A stretch of 64,000 bases of DNA from Rosellinia necatrix (Eukaryota; Ascomycota; Sordariomycetes; Xylariales; Xylariaceae): assembly GCA_021209875.1 (NCBI GenBank), contig JAGYVD010000006.1, positions 558,001 to 622,000 of the forward strand, given 5' to 3'. Positions 13,330 through 25,400 of this stretch are shown piece after piece (positions within the stretch are counted from its first letter, which is position 1; each line of letters opens with the position of its first letter). Made by a program: the position numbers and the translations under genes. The notes under the pieces are model-generated. The model did no database searches. It saw only the letters and a list, made by a program, of their open reading frames with translations, and had not been told where the DNA came from.

Positions 13330-14392
13330 TTAGGAAAAATAGAAAAAATGTTATACCTGACTTTTTTTCTAAAGCTTATTTTTTTGGTTTGTTTTTTTTT
13401 GGTTTTTTAACGCTTTCTGTTGTTTTTAGTCCTTTTTTTGGGGCCGGTTTTTTAGATTTTTTTTTAAGATCTCTGGACGGCTTTTTTTTAGCGCTTAGAT
13501 AATATTAGCATATTGTCTATAAGACTGTTATATTAATTTATATTTTGCGAGTGCGTTAGTCGGCGTTTAACTTTTTTAGCGACTTTTTTGTTTATGAACT
13601 TATATAAGTTTTTAAAAGTAGGTTTATTTATTTTAGATTTTTTTGGTTTTTAGTAGATAGCAATTTTTGCGAAAGCTTTATTAAGTTCTGTTATATTTTT
13701 TGCGTAAGTAATGTTAATTATTTTTTAAGCTAGAAGTAAGCAGTTTGTTTTTGCCTGTTTAAAGTCTGTATTTAGCTAGGATTTTTTTAAAGCAGGTTGT
13801 AAGTCTGTTTTATTTTTTTTTATACGATTATAAACATTTTAAAATATTTTTTTTTTGTTATATATATTTATAATAATATAAAATATTTTTTTGTTTATTA
13901 TTTTTAATTAAAGTAAGTTTTTTAAAAAAAATATTTCCGTTTTTTTATTATTAATTATTTTTTTAAGAACTTTTTTTTTAAAAAAGTTAAAAAGCTTTTT
14001 AATAATAATGTCGGGCGTATTTTTTTCGATATTTCTGAGAAAGTTTTTTAAATATTAAAACTTAGGTTTTTTTAATGTTTTTAGTTATAGCAGAAGTATA
14101 TTATTTATTTTATATGTTTATATCGTATAAAAAGTTTTATTAACTTGGCTGTATTGTTTGTATATGTTGGCAAGTTTAAAAAATTAAAGTTTAAAAGCTT
14201 TGCGGTAAATAGTTAAAATAGCTTCGATGTAATTTTTAACTGACGTAAGGTGCGAGTATAGGGCCATACGTTTTTGTTTTTGTTTAATTTCTGCGACAAG
14301 GGAGGTAATAGGTAGAAAAGAGAAGTTAGATCGGGAAGCTATTATAAAAAAATAAAACGATAAGCAATTTTTTGTAGATAAAATTAGGGGCG
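13330..14392 (-). pseudogene. RIP-killed gag/ORF1-like coding relic
   Basis: On the minus strand one frame runs from about 14,392 leftward. The first 69 codons, down to the stop at 14,184-14,186, are fully open. The same frame then continues for some 250 codons, broken only by TAA or TAG codons, each one transition from CAA or CAG, with no TGA seen. The encoded composition is Lys- and Asn-rich, with a basic stretch near 13,400-13,570 followed by a Pro/Lys-rich part. That is compatible with a retroelement gag or LINE ORF1, but I recognise no zinc knuckle. CpA-to-TpA changes on the coding strand are the RIP signature. No functional product is expected. Confidence 0.55.
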
Positions 14393-14670
14393 TTTAAAGC
14401 GAGCTTGTAAGCGTAATAAAAATTGCGAAAAAGTTGAGAGTTGCGAGTGGAGAAACTAGACGTGCGGATAAACTGACTATTTGGCTTGCGTTTTGTTATA
14501 CAGACAACTCTTCAGTAGTTAGTTTCCTACTTTTATATAGACAGCCAAAGGCTGTCTGGCCGGACTGGTCGTATTTATGTTCGAATTCGTACCTAGAATC
14601 GGGTCGCGTAGCGCGCGCGCGCGGGCACCGCCCCGCGCGTGGGGGCAGTGGGGCTTGCGGTGCATGTGAC
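14391..14670 (+). repeat. U block, copy 3
   Basis: The best preserved U copy, with a GC-rich right half (14,600-14,665) including a GCGCGCGCGC run. Unlike copies 1 and 2, it departs from the shared sequence after GGTGC and runs into GTGAC and the AAT triplets. Confidence 0.8.

Positions 14671-14729
<59 letters not shown>
14671..14729 (+). repeat. (AAT)n microsatellite at the right end of the insertion
   Basis: About 19-20 uninterrupted AAT triplets ending directly at the right target duplication. Simple-repeat tails of this kind mark the 3' end of some non-LTR retrotransposons. Confidence 0.9.
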
Positions 14730-14731
<2 letters not shown>

Positions 14732-14829
14732 GAAAAATAAAACGATTTTATTAGTTTAATAATAATTATTAATAAGCTTAATAAAACTGTTATATTAAAA
14801 ACAATAGTTTTAATAAATATAAAAACTTA
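14730..14829 (+). repeat. 100-bp target-site duplication, right copy
   Basis: Right partner of 8,736-8,835, with one difference in 100 bases. Family B continues directly from here. Confidence 0.85.
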
Positions 14830-16984
14830 TATTAAACAGTTTATATAATATTATTAACATTATTATAAGTTTTTTACAGCTATAATTAATAATAAGAACA
14901 TAAACTAAACTAATTATTTTTAATATAAAATATATTTATTAATAAATATTAAACAGCTTTTATTTATTATTTATTATTTAAAAATAAATAAAGCTATAAA
15001 ATAAACAAAGTAAAAAATATTAATATATTTATAAATATATATTATATATAATTAATATAACTAGCTTATATTATTTTTAAAAACTATGCTTACTATAAAT
15101 AATTAAAACATTATTGTTAAACTAAGGTTTTTTTATAATTTATAAATATTATCTAGCTATTATATTAATAATTAAACGTTTAATATAACAGGTTTATAAT
15201 TTATAAACTTTAATTAAAATATTTATATAAAAACTAAACAACAATATAAAATTTATATAAACAGCTCTAATAATAACGCCATAAAATTAAAAAAAAAGCT
15301 GTTAATAAATAGCGCGTGCTAACTAATATGTTTAAAACTAAAGATTTTGTTTAGCTGTTTTTAAAAATATATAAACGCTGCAGCTATTTTAAAATTAATA
15401 TAATTATATAATAAATATTATATTATTAAAGAAATCAGCTTTTATATAATAAAATTAAATATTTTTAAAAATTTATAACTATTTTTATATTAAAGTTATA
15501 TATTATATAAAAATAAAGCACTAGTTTTTTAAATATTAAATAACAGCCAGCTTTTTTTAAATTAAAAATAAAACTTAAAAAGTAAATAATAAACAATAAA
15601 GAAAATATTAAAAATTTATTAAACTAAAAAAAATATAAAAAGCTTGTAAATTAATTATAAAATATAAAAATTATATGAAACTTATTAAAAACTTTTAAAA
15701 ACTTTTGAAAACTTAAATAATAAACTGTTTTAAAAAATATAAAAATATATAAAATAAGAATAAACTTAATATAAAAATAAAAAAAACATAGTTCAAAAAT
15801 AAAATTAAAAAAATAATAACAAAAATAAATAAATTGTATAAAATATTATATTTTTTATTATAAATAAAATTAGTTTATAAATATATTAAAAATAATTTAA
15901 AAATTTAAAACTATTAAATAAAGCTAGTTAATCTTTTATATTTTTATATAAACTTTAAATAAAATAATAATACGCGCTGCATAAATAATACTGAAGTTAT
16001 TTAATCTGTTTTAATTTTGTTGTATTTAGTTTTAATTTTTTTTAAACTTTATTTACAACTAGCATAAAAACAGCCGATATATTTAACAAAAAAAACATAG
16101 CTGCAGCTATTAAAATTTTATTAATAACAGCTGCAGCTGTACTACTTGTTATATTATTTTAAAACTTAATGAATTTTTGTTTATTTTTTAAGCTGTTTAT
16201 AATTAATATTAAAATAAAACTTATATTTTTAATATAATTTCTATAAACTAAAAAAATCTTTTATAAAAATATAACAGCTTTTAAAAGTTTATAAACAGTT
16301 TTATAAATTATAATAAAATATATAAATTATTGTTTATTTTTAAACTATTTTTATTATTATTCCTTAATTAAATATAAACAGCGCATAAAAAACATATAAA
16401 CAGCAAGCAGAATATTTATATAATACGCTTTAGTTTTTTTATTATTTAAAAAACTATTTAATATAGTTTTAAATAATAATAGTAATTTTATTTATATAAT
16501 ATATAAGCTAAAATCAATAATACTTATTAAAATTAAAACTTATTTTTAATATTTTATAAATATAAGCTAAACGTTTTAAAAATTTAAGCAGGCTTAAATA
16601 AATTTATTTTAATTATTTAAAAGCTTAGAAATATATAATTAACAGTTAATAAAAAAAACTTATTAAAAATATATTTATTATATATATAAATGTTTTTAAT
16701 AAAACATAAATATTTAATATAGTTTAAAATTATTATAAACTTGCTTATAAATAATATTAATATAAAATATAAACCGTTATAACAGCAGCTAGTTTATTTT
16801 TAAAACATTTTTTATTTATTTATATAATATATATAACATATAACAGCACTTTTTTTTATAGTAAGCTTATAACAAGCTTATAAAAAAACATATTATTAAT
16901 TTAATTAATATAAAAAAGTAAAAAGTTGCTATTTATTAGTTTATTAATATAATATATATATAATATAATGTGCTTTCTATACTT

Positions 16985-17905
16985 AACAAGGTAACGCAAT
17001 GGTTGGTAAAACGTGTATATTAGGGGAGAGCGTGAGCCTTTAAATAAAGGCCTAGCGGTATAGTATGCCTCTAGGGGAGGTCTGGCTATTTATGCTAAGC
17101 TTTAAATAGCTGTTTAAACTAAAATAGCGTTATTAAAAAAGCCCGAATAATTTCCTCCTTTTTATTGTTCTGGCTTTTTAGGCATTATTAAATTAAAAAA
17201 CGGCAGGTAAACAAAAAAGTTTTTAATTACTACTATAAACTGCTTTTTTTATAAAAAATTAAAAAATAGGATAATAAAAAAAGCTTATATATAATAAACA
17301 TGTTATAAATAAAGCTTTTTATAAAAGTTCTAGCTAAACTAGTTTATATAAATGCTAGCTTAATTAAAAATAGAACTTAATTATTTACATTTTATAAAGC
17401 GACATATAAATTAATAAAATATATATATTAAAAAAAAGCGTAAGCTTTTAAATAAAAGCTTAGCAGTATAATATGCTTTTAGAAAAAGTTTAGCTATTTA
17501 TGCTAAGCTTTAAATAACTGTTTAAACTTATATTAATAGTTTAGTTTAAGTTAGAAAAATATAAGCTTTTAAATAAAGGCCTGCGTATATAATTTTTTAC
17601 TAAAAAAGTTACCGGCTACTGGCCAGGTTTTCGGATAACTGTTTATATTTGTACTCCGGATAAGCTAAAGTTAAAAAAAGTTGTTTATACAGCTATAACT
17701 TTTAAGCATTAAGAACTGCAGCTAAACAAAAAACCTTTTAACTACTATTAAAAACCACCTTTTTTATACAAGGTAAAAAAATTAAATAATAAAAGAAAAC
17801 CTGTACGTAACGAACGCGTTATCAACAGGGCTTTTTATAAAGGTTCTGGCCGGATTGGTCTGTGCAAGTGCTAGCTTAGTTAGGAGTAGAACCCAATTAA
17901 TAAAT
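16985..17905 (+). mobile_element. Insertion built of two direct units inside B1
   Basis: B2 has only a short unrelated stretch at the matching place (about 39,010-39,065). The insert contains two similar units, roughly 17,022-17,395 and 17,430-17,905. Both begin with AGCGT(G/A)AG...TTTAAATAAA, carry TATTTATGCTAAGCTTTAAATA, and end in a GCTTTTTATAAA...GCTAGCTTA stretch. The first unit is better preserved at its left end and the second at its right end. They could be two LTRs of a collapsed element or a tandem duplication. Confidence 0.5.
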
Positions 17906-17978
17906 AAAACAGGCAAAAAAGGATTTTAAAGCTATTATAAACAGCATATAAAAAGCTCAAAAATAAAAAAAAATATAA

Positions 17979-18125
17979 AAAAACTTTTGAAAAAAAATTA
18001 AAAAACTTTTGAAAAAAAATTAAAAAACTTTTGAAAAAAAATTAAAAAACTTTTGAAAAAAAATAAAAAAAAAATTAAAAAAAGCGAAACAAGAAACAAA
18101 AAAAGCGAAACAAGAAACAAAAAAA
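17979..18125 (+). repeat. Two adjacent minisatellites (22-bp x4 and 21-bp x2)
   Basis: Four near-identical 22-bp units with core ACTTTTGAAAAAAAATT occupy 17,979-18,065, followed by two copies of a 21-bp unit with core AGCGAAACAAGAAAC. Family B copy 2 has only a short A-rich stretch here. Near-identity between units implies expansion after most of the RIP. Confidence 0.85.
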
Positions 18126-19225
18126 GCACAAATAATATTAAAACTCGGTTAATAAAACTTATAAATAAACAAAAGCAGCGCTAAACGCTAAAAGAAAAAC
18201 AAAAAAATTAATAAATAGAACTAAAAAAACGCCATTCCTGTATTTGATTAACAAAATTAATATAAAAACAATAGTTAAAAATAGCCTGGTTTAATATGAT
18301 AAAAAAGAACCGTTTAATTAATTAATAAAAAAGTTGTAAGTAGTTTAAAATAAACTTTTAAAAGCAAAAAAATATAGCTATGCTAACAAGCTAAATTAAC
18401 AGGCCGGCCAGAATATAAATAAAAATAAAGCTTAGCTGTAATAATAAAAAACAGATATAATATTAATAACAAAACATTAAAGGGCTTATAAAATAAAATA
18501 CAATTGATTTATAAACGGTTTAAATAATAAAGTAAAATATTATAAAAATTAAAATAATTTATAAAACTAATTGTTATTAAAAAAAAAAAGTTAAAAAAAA
18601 AGGCGGTTTAAAAGCTTGATAGAGCTGTATATAAAACAGTAAAACATAAAGCTTAAGAAAATTTTAAAAAATAGTTGCATATAAATATTTGAAACATTTA
18701 AAATATATATATAAAAACTAGCAAATAATAAACCAAAAAGAAATTATAAAACGTTGATAAATAGCGTTAAAATATTTTAATAAACTAGATTAATAAAATA
18801 TATATTTATATATAAAATAAAACTTATAAATAAAAAAACTTAATAAAAATTTTTTTTAATTTAAAAATAACTTTATTTATAAATTTAAACTATAAATATA
18901 AAAACTATAAAATAGTTTATAATTAACTTACGATTTTTTTAAAAAACATAAAAAAAGAAATAATATTATAAGCAGTACTTATACAAAAAATATTAATGCA
19001 TGGGCTGATATAAACAAACTGTTATATATTTTTATTTTAAATAATTATTAAATAACTTATAAACTAACTATTAAACCTGGACTAGTACAACTAAAACTAA
19101 CCAGCTTTATAAAACTGCGTTTTACAAGCGATATATATACTGTTTATAACTTCTCCTATTTAGCTAAAAAAATAAACTTTATTTACTACCTTAATAAGTG
19201 TACTTTCAGGCATAGCCTTTTATAC

Positions 19226-20399
19226 TAACTTTATATTAAAAAATATAAAAAAGATAAACCCAAATATAAAAAACTTATTTTTATTTAATAAAGTTTTAAA
19301 GCTTTAAACTATAAAAATAAATATGTTAAATAAAAAATGGTTCATATTTTTATATGTTATTAAATAAAAAAAACCAAAATATATTAATATGTAAAAAAAC
19401 TAAACATTTAAAGGATTATTTTTAATCTTATGATTCTTAAAACGTTAATATATAAAAATAAAATTGATACTTAAATGTAAGTTGTTAATATTTATTAAAT
19501 CAATAAGTTAATTAATTAAAAAAAAAAAAACTGAATAAATAAAAGCATAAAAAAAAATGCTGAAACTTATATTTTTAAAATATTATAACTTATTAAACAT
19601 ATTTAATAAAATGAATTTAAAAAATTCTTTTTTTATTAATTATAGATCAACTATAAAATAGATTTCATAAATAATAAGTTGTTAAAAAATTTAAAATAAA
19701 GTTTTTTCCATAAAATATTATTTAATAAGTTATATGCTACATCAAAATATTTAATTAATAATTTATAAAAAGGATTTATTAAGGTAAATAATATGTTATA
19801 TGCTTTTTAGATTTATTTATTAAAAAACTAGCAATAAACTCTCTTTTTATATAAATTATTAAAAACTTAATAAAATTAAAAGAAAAACCAGTATTTATTA
19901 TTTTTGATTAAAAAACCTTGTTTTATATTTTTAATATTAAAAGTTTTTAAAAGTTAATATATAATAAATATTTTATTGTATTAAAATATATTAAAGAAAC
20001 AAAAACTTTGCTATATTTTAAATTAAATGTAAAGCTTATTATTATAAAGTTTTTTATTTACTGTAATAAATAAACTTTTATATTTTAAAAATATGTTAAT
20101 AATATATTATTTAATGTTTTAAATAATTTTATAACGTATATATAAACAATACTTTAAAAACTATAAAATATAAAATTATAAGCTGATTTAAAAAGTCAAA
20201 ATTTTATATTAAATAAACTAAATTTTTAAGCTATATAATAAATAGTAATAATATTTATTATTATAAAAAATATAATTCTTTCTAAGTTTTTATAACTTTT
20301 ATAAAAGTTTATAAATAAATATAATAAAATAGGTTTTTTATAAACTGTTTAATAAAAAAAAGCTTTTAAATAAACCAATAAATATAATAAAATTTGTCA
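19226..20399. other. AT-rich DNA between B1 and family A copy 2
   Basis: Probably the decayed 5' portion of family A copy 2, since the sequence that follows is clearly family A, but I could not align it convincingly. No gene is visible. Confidence 0.4.
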
Positions 20400-20960
20400 T
20401 ATGTTAAAAACCATTAATTTTTATATTATTAATAAAAACTAAAAATACCGGCAATAATAACTTTTAATAAATAATAAAAAATTAATAATAATAAATAAAC
20501 AATTAACAATATTAAACGATTTATATCCCAAATTTAAACTAATATAAACAATTTATAACAATATATTTATAACATATTTAAAAAAATTTAAAAACTAATA
20601 TTAAGAAAATATTAATAGTTTAGATTAATAAACAGTTATAATATTTATATAATAACCTATATATATAACAATATTTAATAATAAATTTTAAACAAATATT
20701 TTAAAATAAATATAATTATAATAATGTGTTTATTATAATAAACTGATTAAAAAAGTTTAAAGATTTTATATATTATATAAACTATTATAATAAACATTAT
20801 TGAAATATATTATAAAAAATAATTTTAAATTAAAAACTATAATTTGTTTTAATATTTATAAACAAATTATATAAGCTAATAAATATAAAATATATTTAGC
20901 TTTTATTCATTATTATAAAACTATAAAATAAATAAAATTATAAACAAATATTTAAATTAA

Positions 20961-21060
20961 TAATTATAACTATAAATTAATAATTATAACTATAAATTAA
21001 TAATTATAACTATAAATTAATAATTATAACTATAAATTAATAATTATAACTATAAATTAA
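20961..21060 (+). repeat. 20-bp tandem repeat, 5 perfect copies
   Basis: Five identical units of TAATTATAACTATAAATTAA. The perfection shows that this is a recent local expansion. Confidence 0.95.
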
Positions 21061-21452
21061 TTATTATTAAACTTATCAATTCACACATATTATAATAATA
21101 AACTATAGATAAATAGCATTATTATATAAATTAATAAATATTTTTTTATAAAACAAAATGAAAATTTTAATATTTTTTATTTGAATTAAAAAACTAAACT
21201 ATAATAACAAAATTAAAAAACTTTCGAAAAAAACTTTAAAACAAAATAAAATTTTTGCTTAATTTATAAATTTAATAAAAAATATTTAATTTAAACTTAA
21301 ATTTCTATAATTGAATAAGCTAACTATAAGTAAAACAACTTAATTTTAATATAAATAACTATATATTAATTTGAACAACAAATAATTATAAAAAAAAATT
21401 AATTATTTAATAAGCTTGATTTTTCAATAATATAATAAAAGTTTAAAATAAT

Positions 21453-21569
21453 GCTACAGAAAAGGATGGGGACCAACTGGTTAGTTAGCTGTACAGGTAT
21501 TACAGGCTAAGTAGGGCCACTTATTTCTGTCTATTTCTGTTTTAGTTTCCACCCCTGGTATACTGTAGC
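21453..21569 (+). mobile_element. 117-bp MITE with perfect short inverted ends
   Basis: The ends are GCTACAG and CTGTAGC, flanked on both sides by AAATAAT (21,446-21,452 and 21,570-21,576). The corresponding sequence in A1 (about 6,180) and A3 (about 42,010) is uninterrupted and carries AAATAAT or its equivalent once. Base composition is ordinary (about half GC) amid extreme AT DNA. It is too short to code. The 7-bp duplication (5 bp if one base is added to each inverted end) does not by itself fix the superfamily. Confidence 0.85.
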
Positions 21570-22214
21570 AAATAATTAATAAAAACAATAATATTTTTAT
21601 ATTAAACGTTTCTTTTTATAACAAATAATAAATTATTATTATATTAATAAATTATAATTATATTTTAATAATGTATTACTAAAACAAAACACTAATAATT
21701 TAAACAGTAAAATAATAAAGGTTAAAAAAATTTTATAATCAAAAAATTAAATCGTTAAAAACACATTATAAAACATTATAATATGAAATAATTTAACAAA
21801 AAAATTAAAAACTAATAATAAATAATATTTTGTTAAAATTTTAAAAATAGCGCAAAATTATTAAAAAAATATTTATAAAAAACATTTAAACGCGGCAGAA
21901 CTTTTAAAACGTTTAAGAAATTAGCTTAAAGCCGCAGAAAATAATAAATTAAATACTGCATGTAAAAATAATAATAAAATAATATAACAAAAATAATAAA
22001 AGAAAAACAAAAACATATATAATAATAAATAAAAACATTAATAATATAATATAAAAAACTTATATAATAACTTAATAAAATGAAAGCTTAAAAACATAAT
22101 ATAAAATAAAAACCTCAAGCAATTTTTCTTTTAAAAAAACATATTTAAAAACTATATATTTAAATATAAACACAACATAAAAAATCAACCGTTTTTTTTA
22201 AAAAAAAAAACAAA

Positions 22215-22464
22215 TAGTTTTAAATAACTAATTAGCTAATTAAATATATAGCACAGATTAATATTTATATATTTATTATTAATTAGCACATATAGACCAG
22301 CTGTAGCGCGCACGGACTAGACCTACTTTACATACTTATATTTAGTCGGAATTTTAATAAGCTAATTCCTCCCACTTACTCTTTTTTTTCTCATCTATAG
22401 ATTTTTTATCTTATATATTATTTATTACTAAAGCTTTAACTTCTTATTTATAACTAGTGCAACA
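22215..22464 (+). repeat. Terminal repeat of A2
   Basis: Aligns with 6,827-7,072, with extra C-to-T and G-to-A changes. The junction is at AACTAGTGCAACA. Confidence 0.7.
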
Positions 22465-25400
22465 ATATATAATTATATTTTTTTATTAACAGTTTTAGAT
22501 TTTATAATTTTACTTTTATTATTAATACTTATGTGAAAAACTTTCTTTTTAAAAATAACTTTGTTTTTTATTCTAATATATATTGGTTTTTTTTATTAGT
22601 TTTTTCTGGTTTGTTTATATTCTCAGAACAGTTTTAAATGTTTATTTTCAAACTTTTTAAGTGGATTTAATTAGTTTTACTGCTTTTTTTAAAAAGTTTA
22701 TTTGTTTAAATAAGCTGATTAATAACATGTTTTTTACTTTTATATATAAATCTATTCTTAAAAAAATATTTTTAATAGAATATTATATTATATTATGTAG
22801 AAAATCAAAACCTATAAAAATTAATTTAATGTCTATTTATATATATTTATAACTATTCATTTAATATTTAGTTTATAAATTGTATAGGTTTTATAACTAA
22901 AAATCATAAATATTATTTTATTTATGTTTAACATTAGTGAATATTTCTATTTTAAATATTTTAAAGAAACAAGATACTTATTTAAAATATTAAATAGCTA
23001 GTAGGTTGGTTATATTATGTTTAAACAAAATTTTTAATAAATGCTTAAATATAGTTATATTTTTGTTTATTTATTAATATTAGTTTTTAATACTTATTAT
23101 TATATTTTGAACTTTTAAAATAACAAATATTAAATATAATGATTTATTTAACTTTTTTCTAACTGTTTTATATTTATAACATTTATTATACTTTTTAATA
23201 TATTTTTTAAGATTTTAGTGATTTTAAAAGTTTTTTTTTACTATTTTAATTATTTTGTGATGTTTTAGATAAACTATATCAATTAATATATATATAGTTT
23301 TTAATTAATATAGTTTATGAACATGTTTTTTATTTAAAATTAGTTTTAATATTTATAAAGAGTTCAAAATTTGTTTTAAATTTTGTTGTCTGTTTTCTGT
23401 TTTAATTAAGTTAATTAAGTTTAAGATATACAAAACGTGTTATAAAATTTTTAGAGGTTTTTTTCTTAAATAAATTATTTTAAAATAACCTGTTTTAAAA
23501 TAGGTTTTTTAAATAAAAGTTTATTATGTTAATAAACTCTTTTATTTAGTTTTTAAATTTAACAATAATAATAATTAGCAAGTTATATTTAAAAGAAATT
23601 AATTAAAACTATGTTTTCTTTTAAGCTTTTATAATAAATATATTAGCAGTTTTTAAAAAAAATATATTAAATATTATATTAATTTTTTAAAATGCCATTG
23701 AAATATCATATTAAAGTTTAATAATAAATTACCTGATTATATTTGCTTAATCCACAATTTCTTTTTTTTTTTTAAAAAAAAAAAAAGCTTAATATTTTAT
23801 GATTTAAAGCCATAATATTTTCATATTAAAATTATAGTTACAAAATTTTAGTTTTATATAAAATATTCTTTTTAAAGCTATTAAGCTTAAAAATAAGTTA
23901 AGTTTTTATTTATTTATAATAAAACTAATAATAAAAAAACTAATAAAATAAAAGTTTTATAAAAAAACTAAGTAGTAAACAAACTAAAACTTAACTTATT
24001 TTTAAAAATAACTTTTTTTATATTAAATAATTATAAGCTATAAAACTAATATAATCTAATTTTTAACTTTAAATAAGTTTTAATTAAAATTTAATATTTA
24101 AAATTAAAAATATAAATCTATAAAAAAATACCAAGCAAAAAAAAAATAAACTGTAAAACAGAAAAAAAAGCTTATATAGCTTTTAAATATAAAGCTTTAT
24201 TTATTAACCATAATGTTAGCTTTTTTATATTAAAAACTATTTTAACAGCTATAAATATAGTTATTAACATAAAAATATTATACGTTATATTTATAATTAA
24301 CGCGTTTAAAAAACATGTTATAATTATTAAAACGTTAAAATAAACATAATATAAAAAAACCAAAATCAGGGCTATTTTATTACAACTATAAAAAAAGTTT
24401 TAAACATATTAATAGTTGCTGCTGCAGCTATAATCGCTAATATAAATAATAGCGCGAAGCTATTTTTTAATAATATTTTTTATATTTACAAAAAAAAGAG
24501 CTCTTTATAAATACTTAATTAAATTAGAATATTAATATATATAAATATATAGTTTAAAATAATTTTAATAATTATAATAGTAATAATAAATAACGTATTT
24601 TTATACAACATATTAATATTAAATAAAATTGCTGATTTTATAAAAGCTTACCTAGTTATTTTTTTTTTTAAAACGCTGCTTATAAATGTTATAAAAATAT
24701 AATAAACCTTTTTAAACAAAAAAATAAAAACAAGTTAATATTAAAAACAGCACGTTTTAAAATCTCTAAAGTTATATTTATATTAAAAATTAAACAACTT
24801 ATAAATATGCTAAAAATAGTTATTTTTATAGGTATATATATATATGCTTAAAAAGCGTTTTTAGCTAAAAAACTTAAAAAAAAAATAACTAAAGATTTTA
24901 ATATTTAGCAAAATAAAAAAGCAGTTAATATATTAATTAAACAGCAAATAAAACCTTTTTTTAATAAAAACTTAATAAAACTAAAGCATTAAGCTTATAA
25001 GTTATATATACTTATTTAATTATAAAAACATAGATTTTTTAATAAATTTTATAATAACTTTTATAAAAAACGTATAAAATAAGTTAATAAACTAATTTTA
25101 TTTATATATTTTATATTTATAACATAATAATTAATATTAAATAAAACAGGACTTTTAAATATAATAATATAAAAAGCTAAATAGTTATAAACTTAAGAAA
25201 TTTTAATAAAATAGCCGTGCTAAATAATTATTTATTATTATTACAGGCAGAAATAATTAAATTTTTAAAAAAAACATTTAATAATTATTATTTATATAGT
25301 AATATTTTTTATTATATTTTAATATATTTAAACTTTAAAACCGGTTTATAATAATAAGCTTAAAAAATAAAAGTACTGCGTCGCAGTAATAAAATTCTGT

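Larger units (their letters stand above)
8836..14729 (-). mobile_element. 5.9-kb retroelement-like insertion with a 100-bp target duplication
   Basis: Absent from the empty site in family B copy 2. The body contains three direct copies of a roughly 290-bp GC-richer block U (8,838-9,125, 10,455-10,735, 14,391-14,670), a downstream segment repeated after the first two U blocks (about 9,126-10,454 and 10,736-12,100), and a minus-strand gag-like coding relic (13,330-14,392). The right end is a run of AAT triplets. Minus-strand coding suggests the 5' end is on the right, yet a simple-repeat tail on the right would suit a plus-strand LINE, so orientation is not settled. A head-to-tail array of truncated LINE copies, or a retroelement with unusual repeated ends, are the two readings I favour. 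Confidence 0.65.
14830..19225 (+). mobile_element. Family B repeat, copy B1, third segment
   Basis: Collinear with about 36,993-40,250. The last shared landmark is AGGCATAGCCT near 19,211 and 40,235. It carries an extra insertion at about 16,985-17,905 and expanded minisatellites at 17,979-18,125 that B2 lacks. No open coding remains. Confidence 0.75.
20400..22464 (+). mobile_element. Family A copy A2, 3' part
   Basis: Collinear with A1 from about 5,170 to 7,072 and with A3 from about 40,965 to 42,879. It ends in the family A terminal repeat (22,215-22,464). It carries a 117-bp MITE and a 20-bp tandem array not found in the other copies. No matching left terminal repeat was found, so it is 5'-truncated or too decayed to see. 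Confidence 0.7.

Noticed and set aside
17979..18125. CRISPR-like array
   Set aside because: Units are contiguous without spacers and A-rich; the context is fungal.
22661..24363. AT-rich frames near 22,661-22,852, 24,172-24,363 and 37,603-37,785
   Set aside because: Ile/Leu/Phe/Lys/Asn-only peptides of about 60 codons are expected by chance in such DNA.
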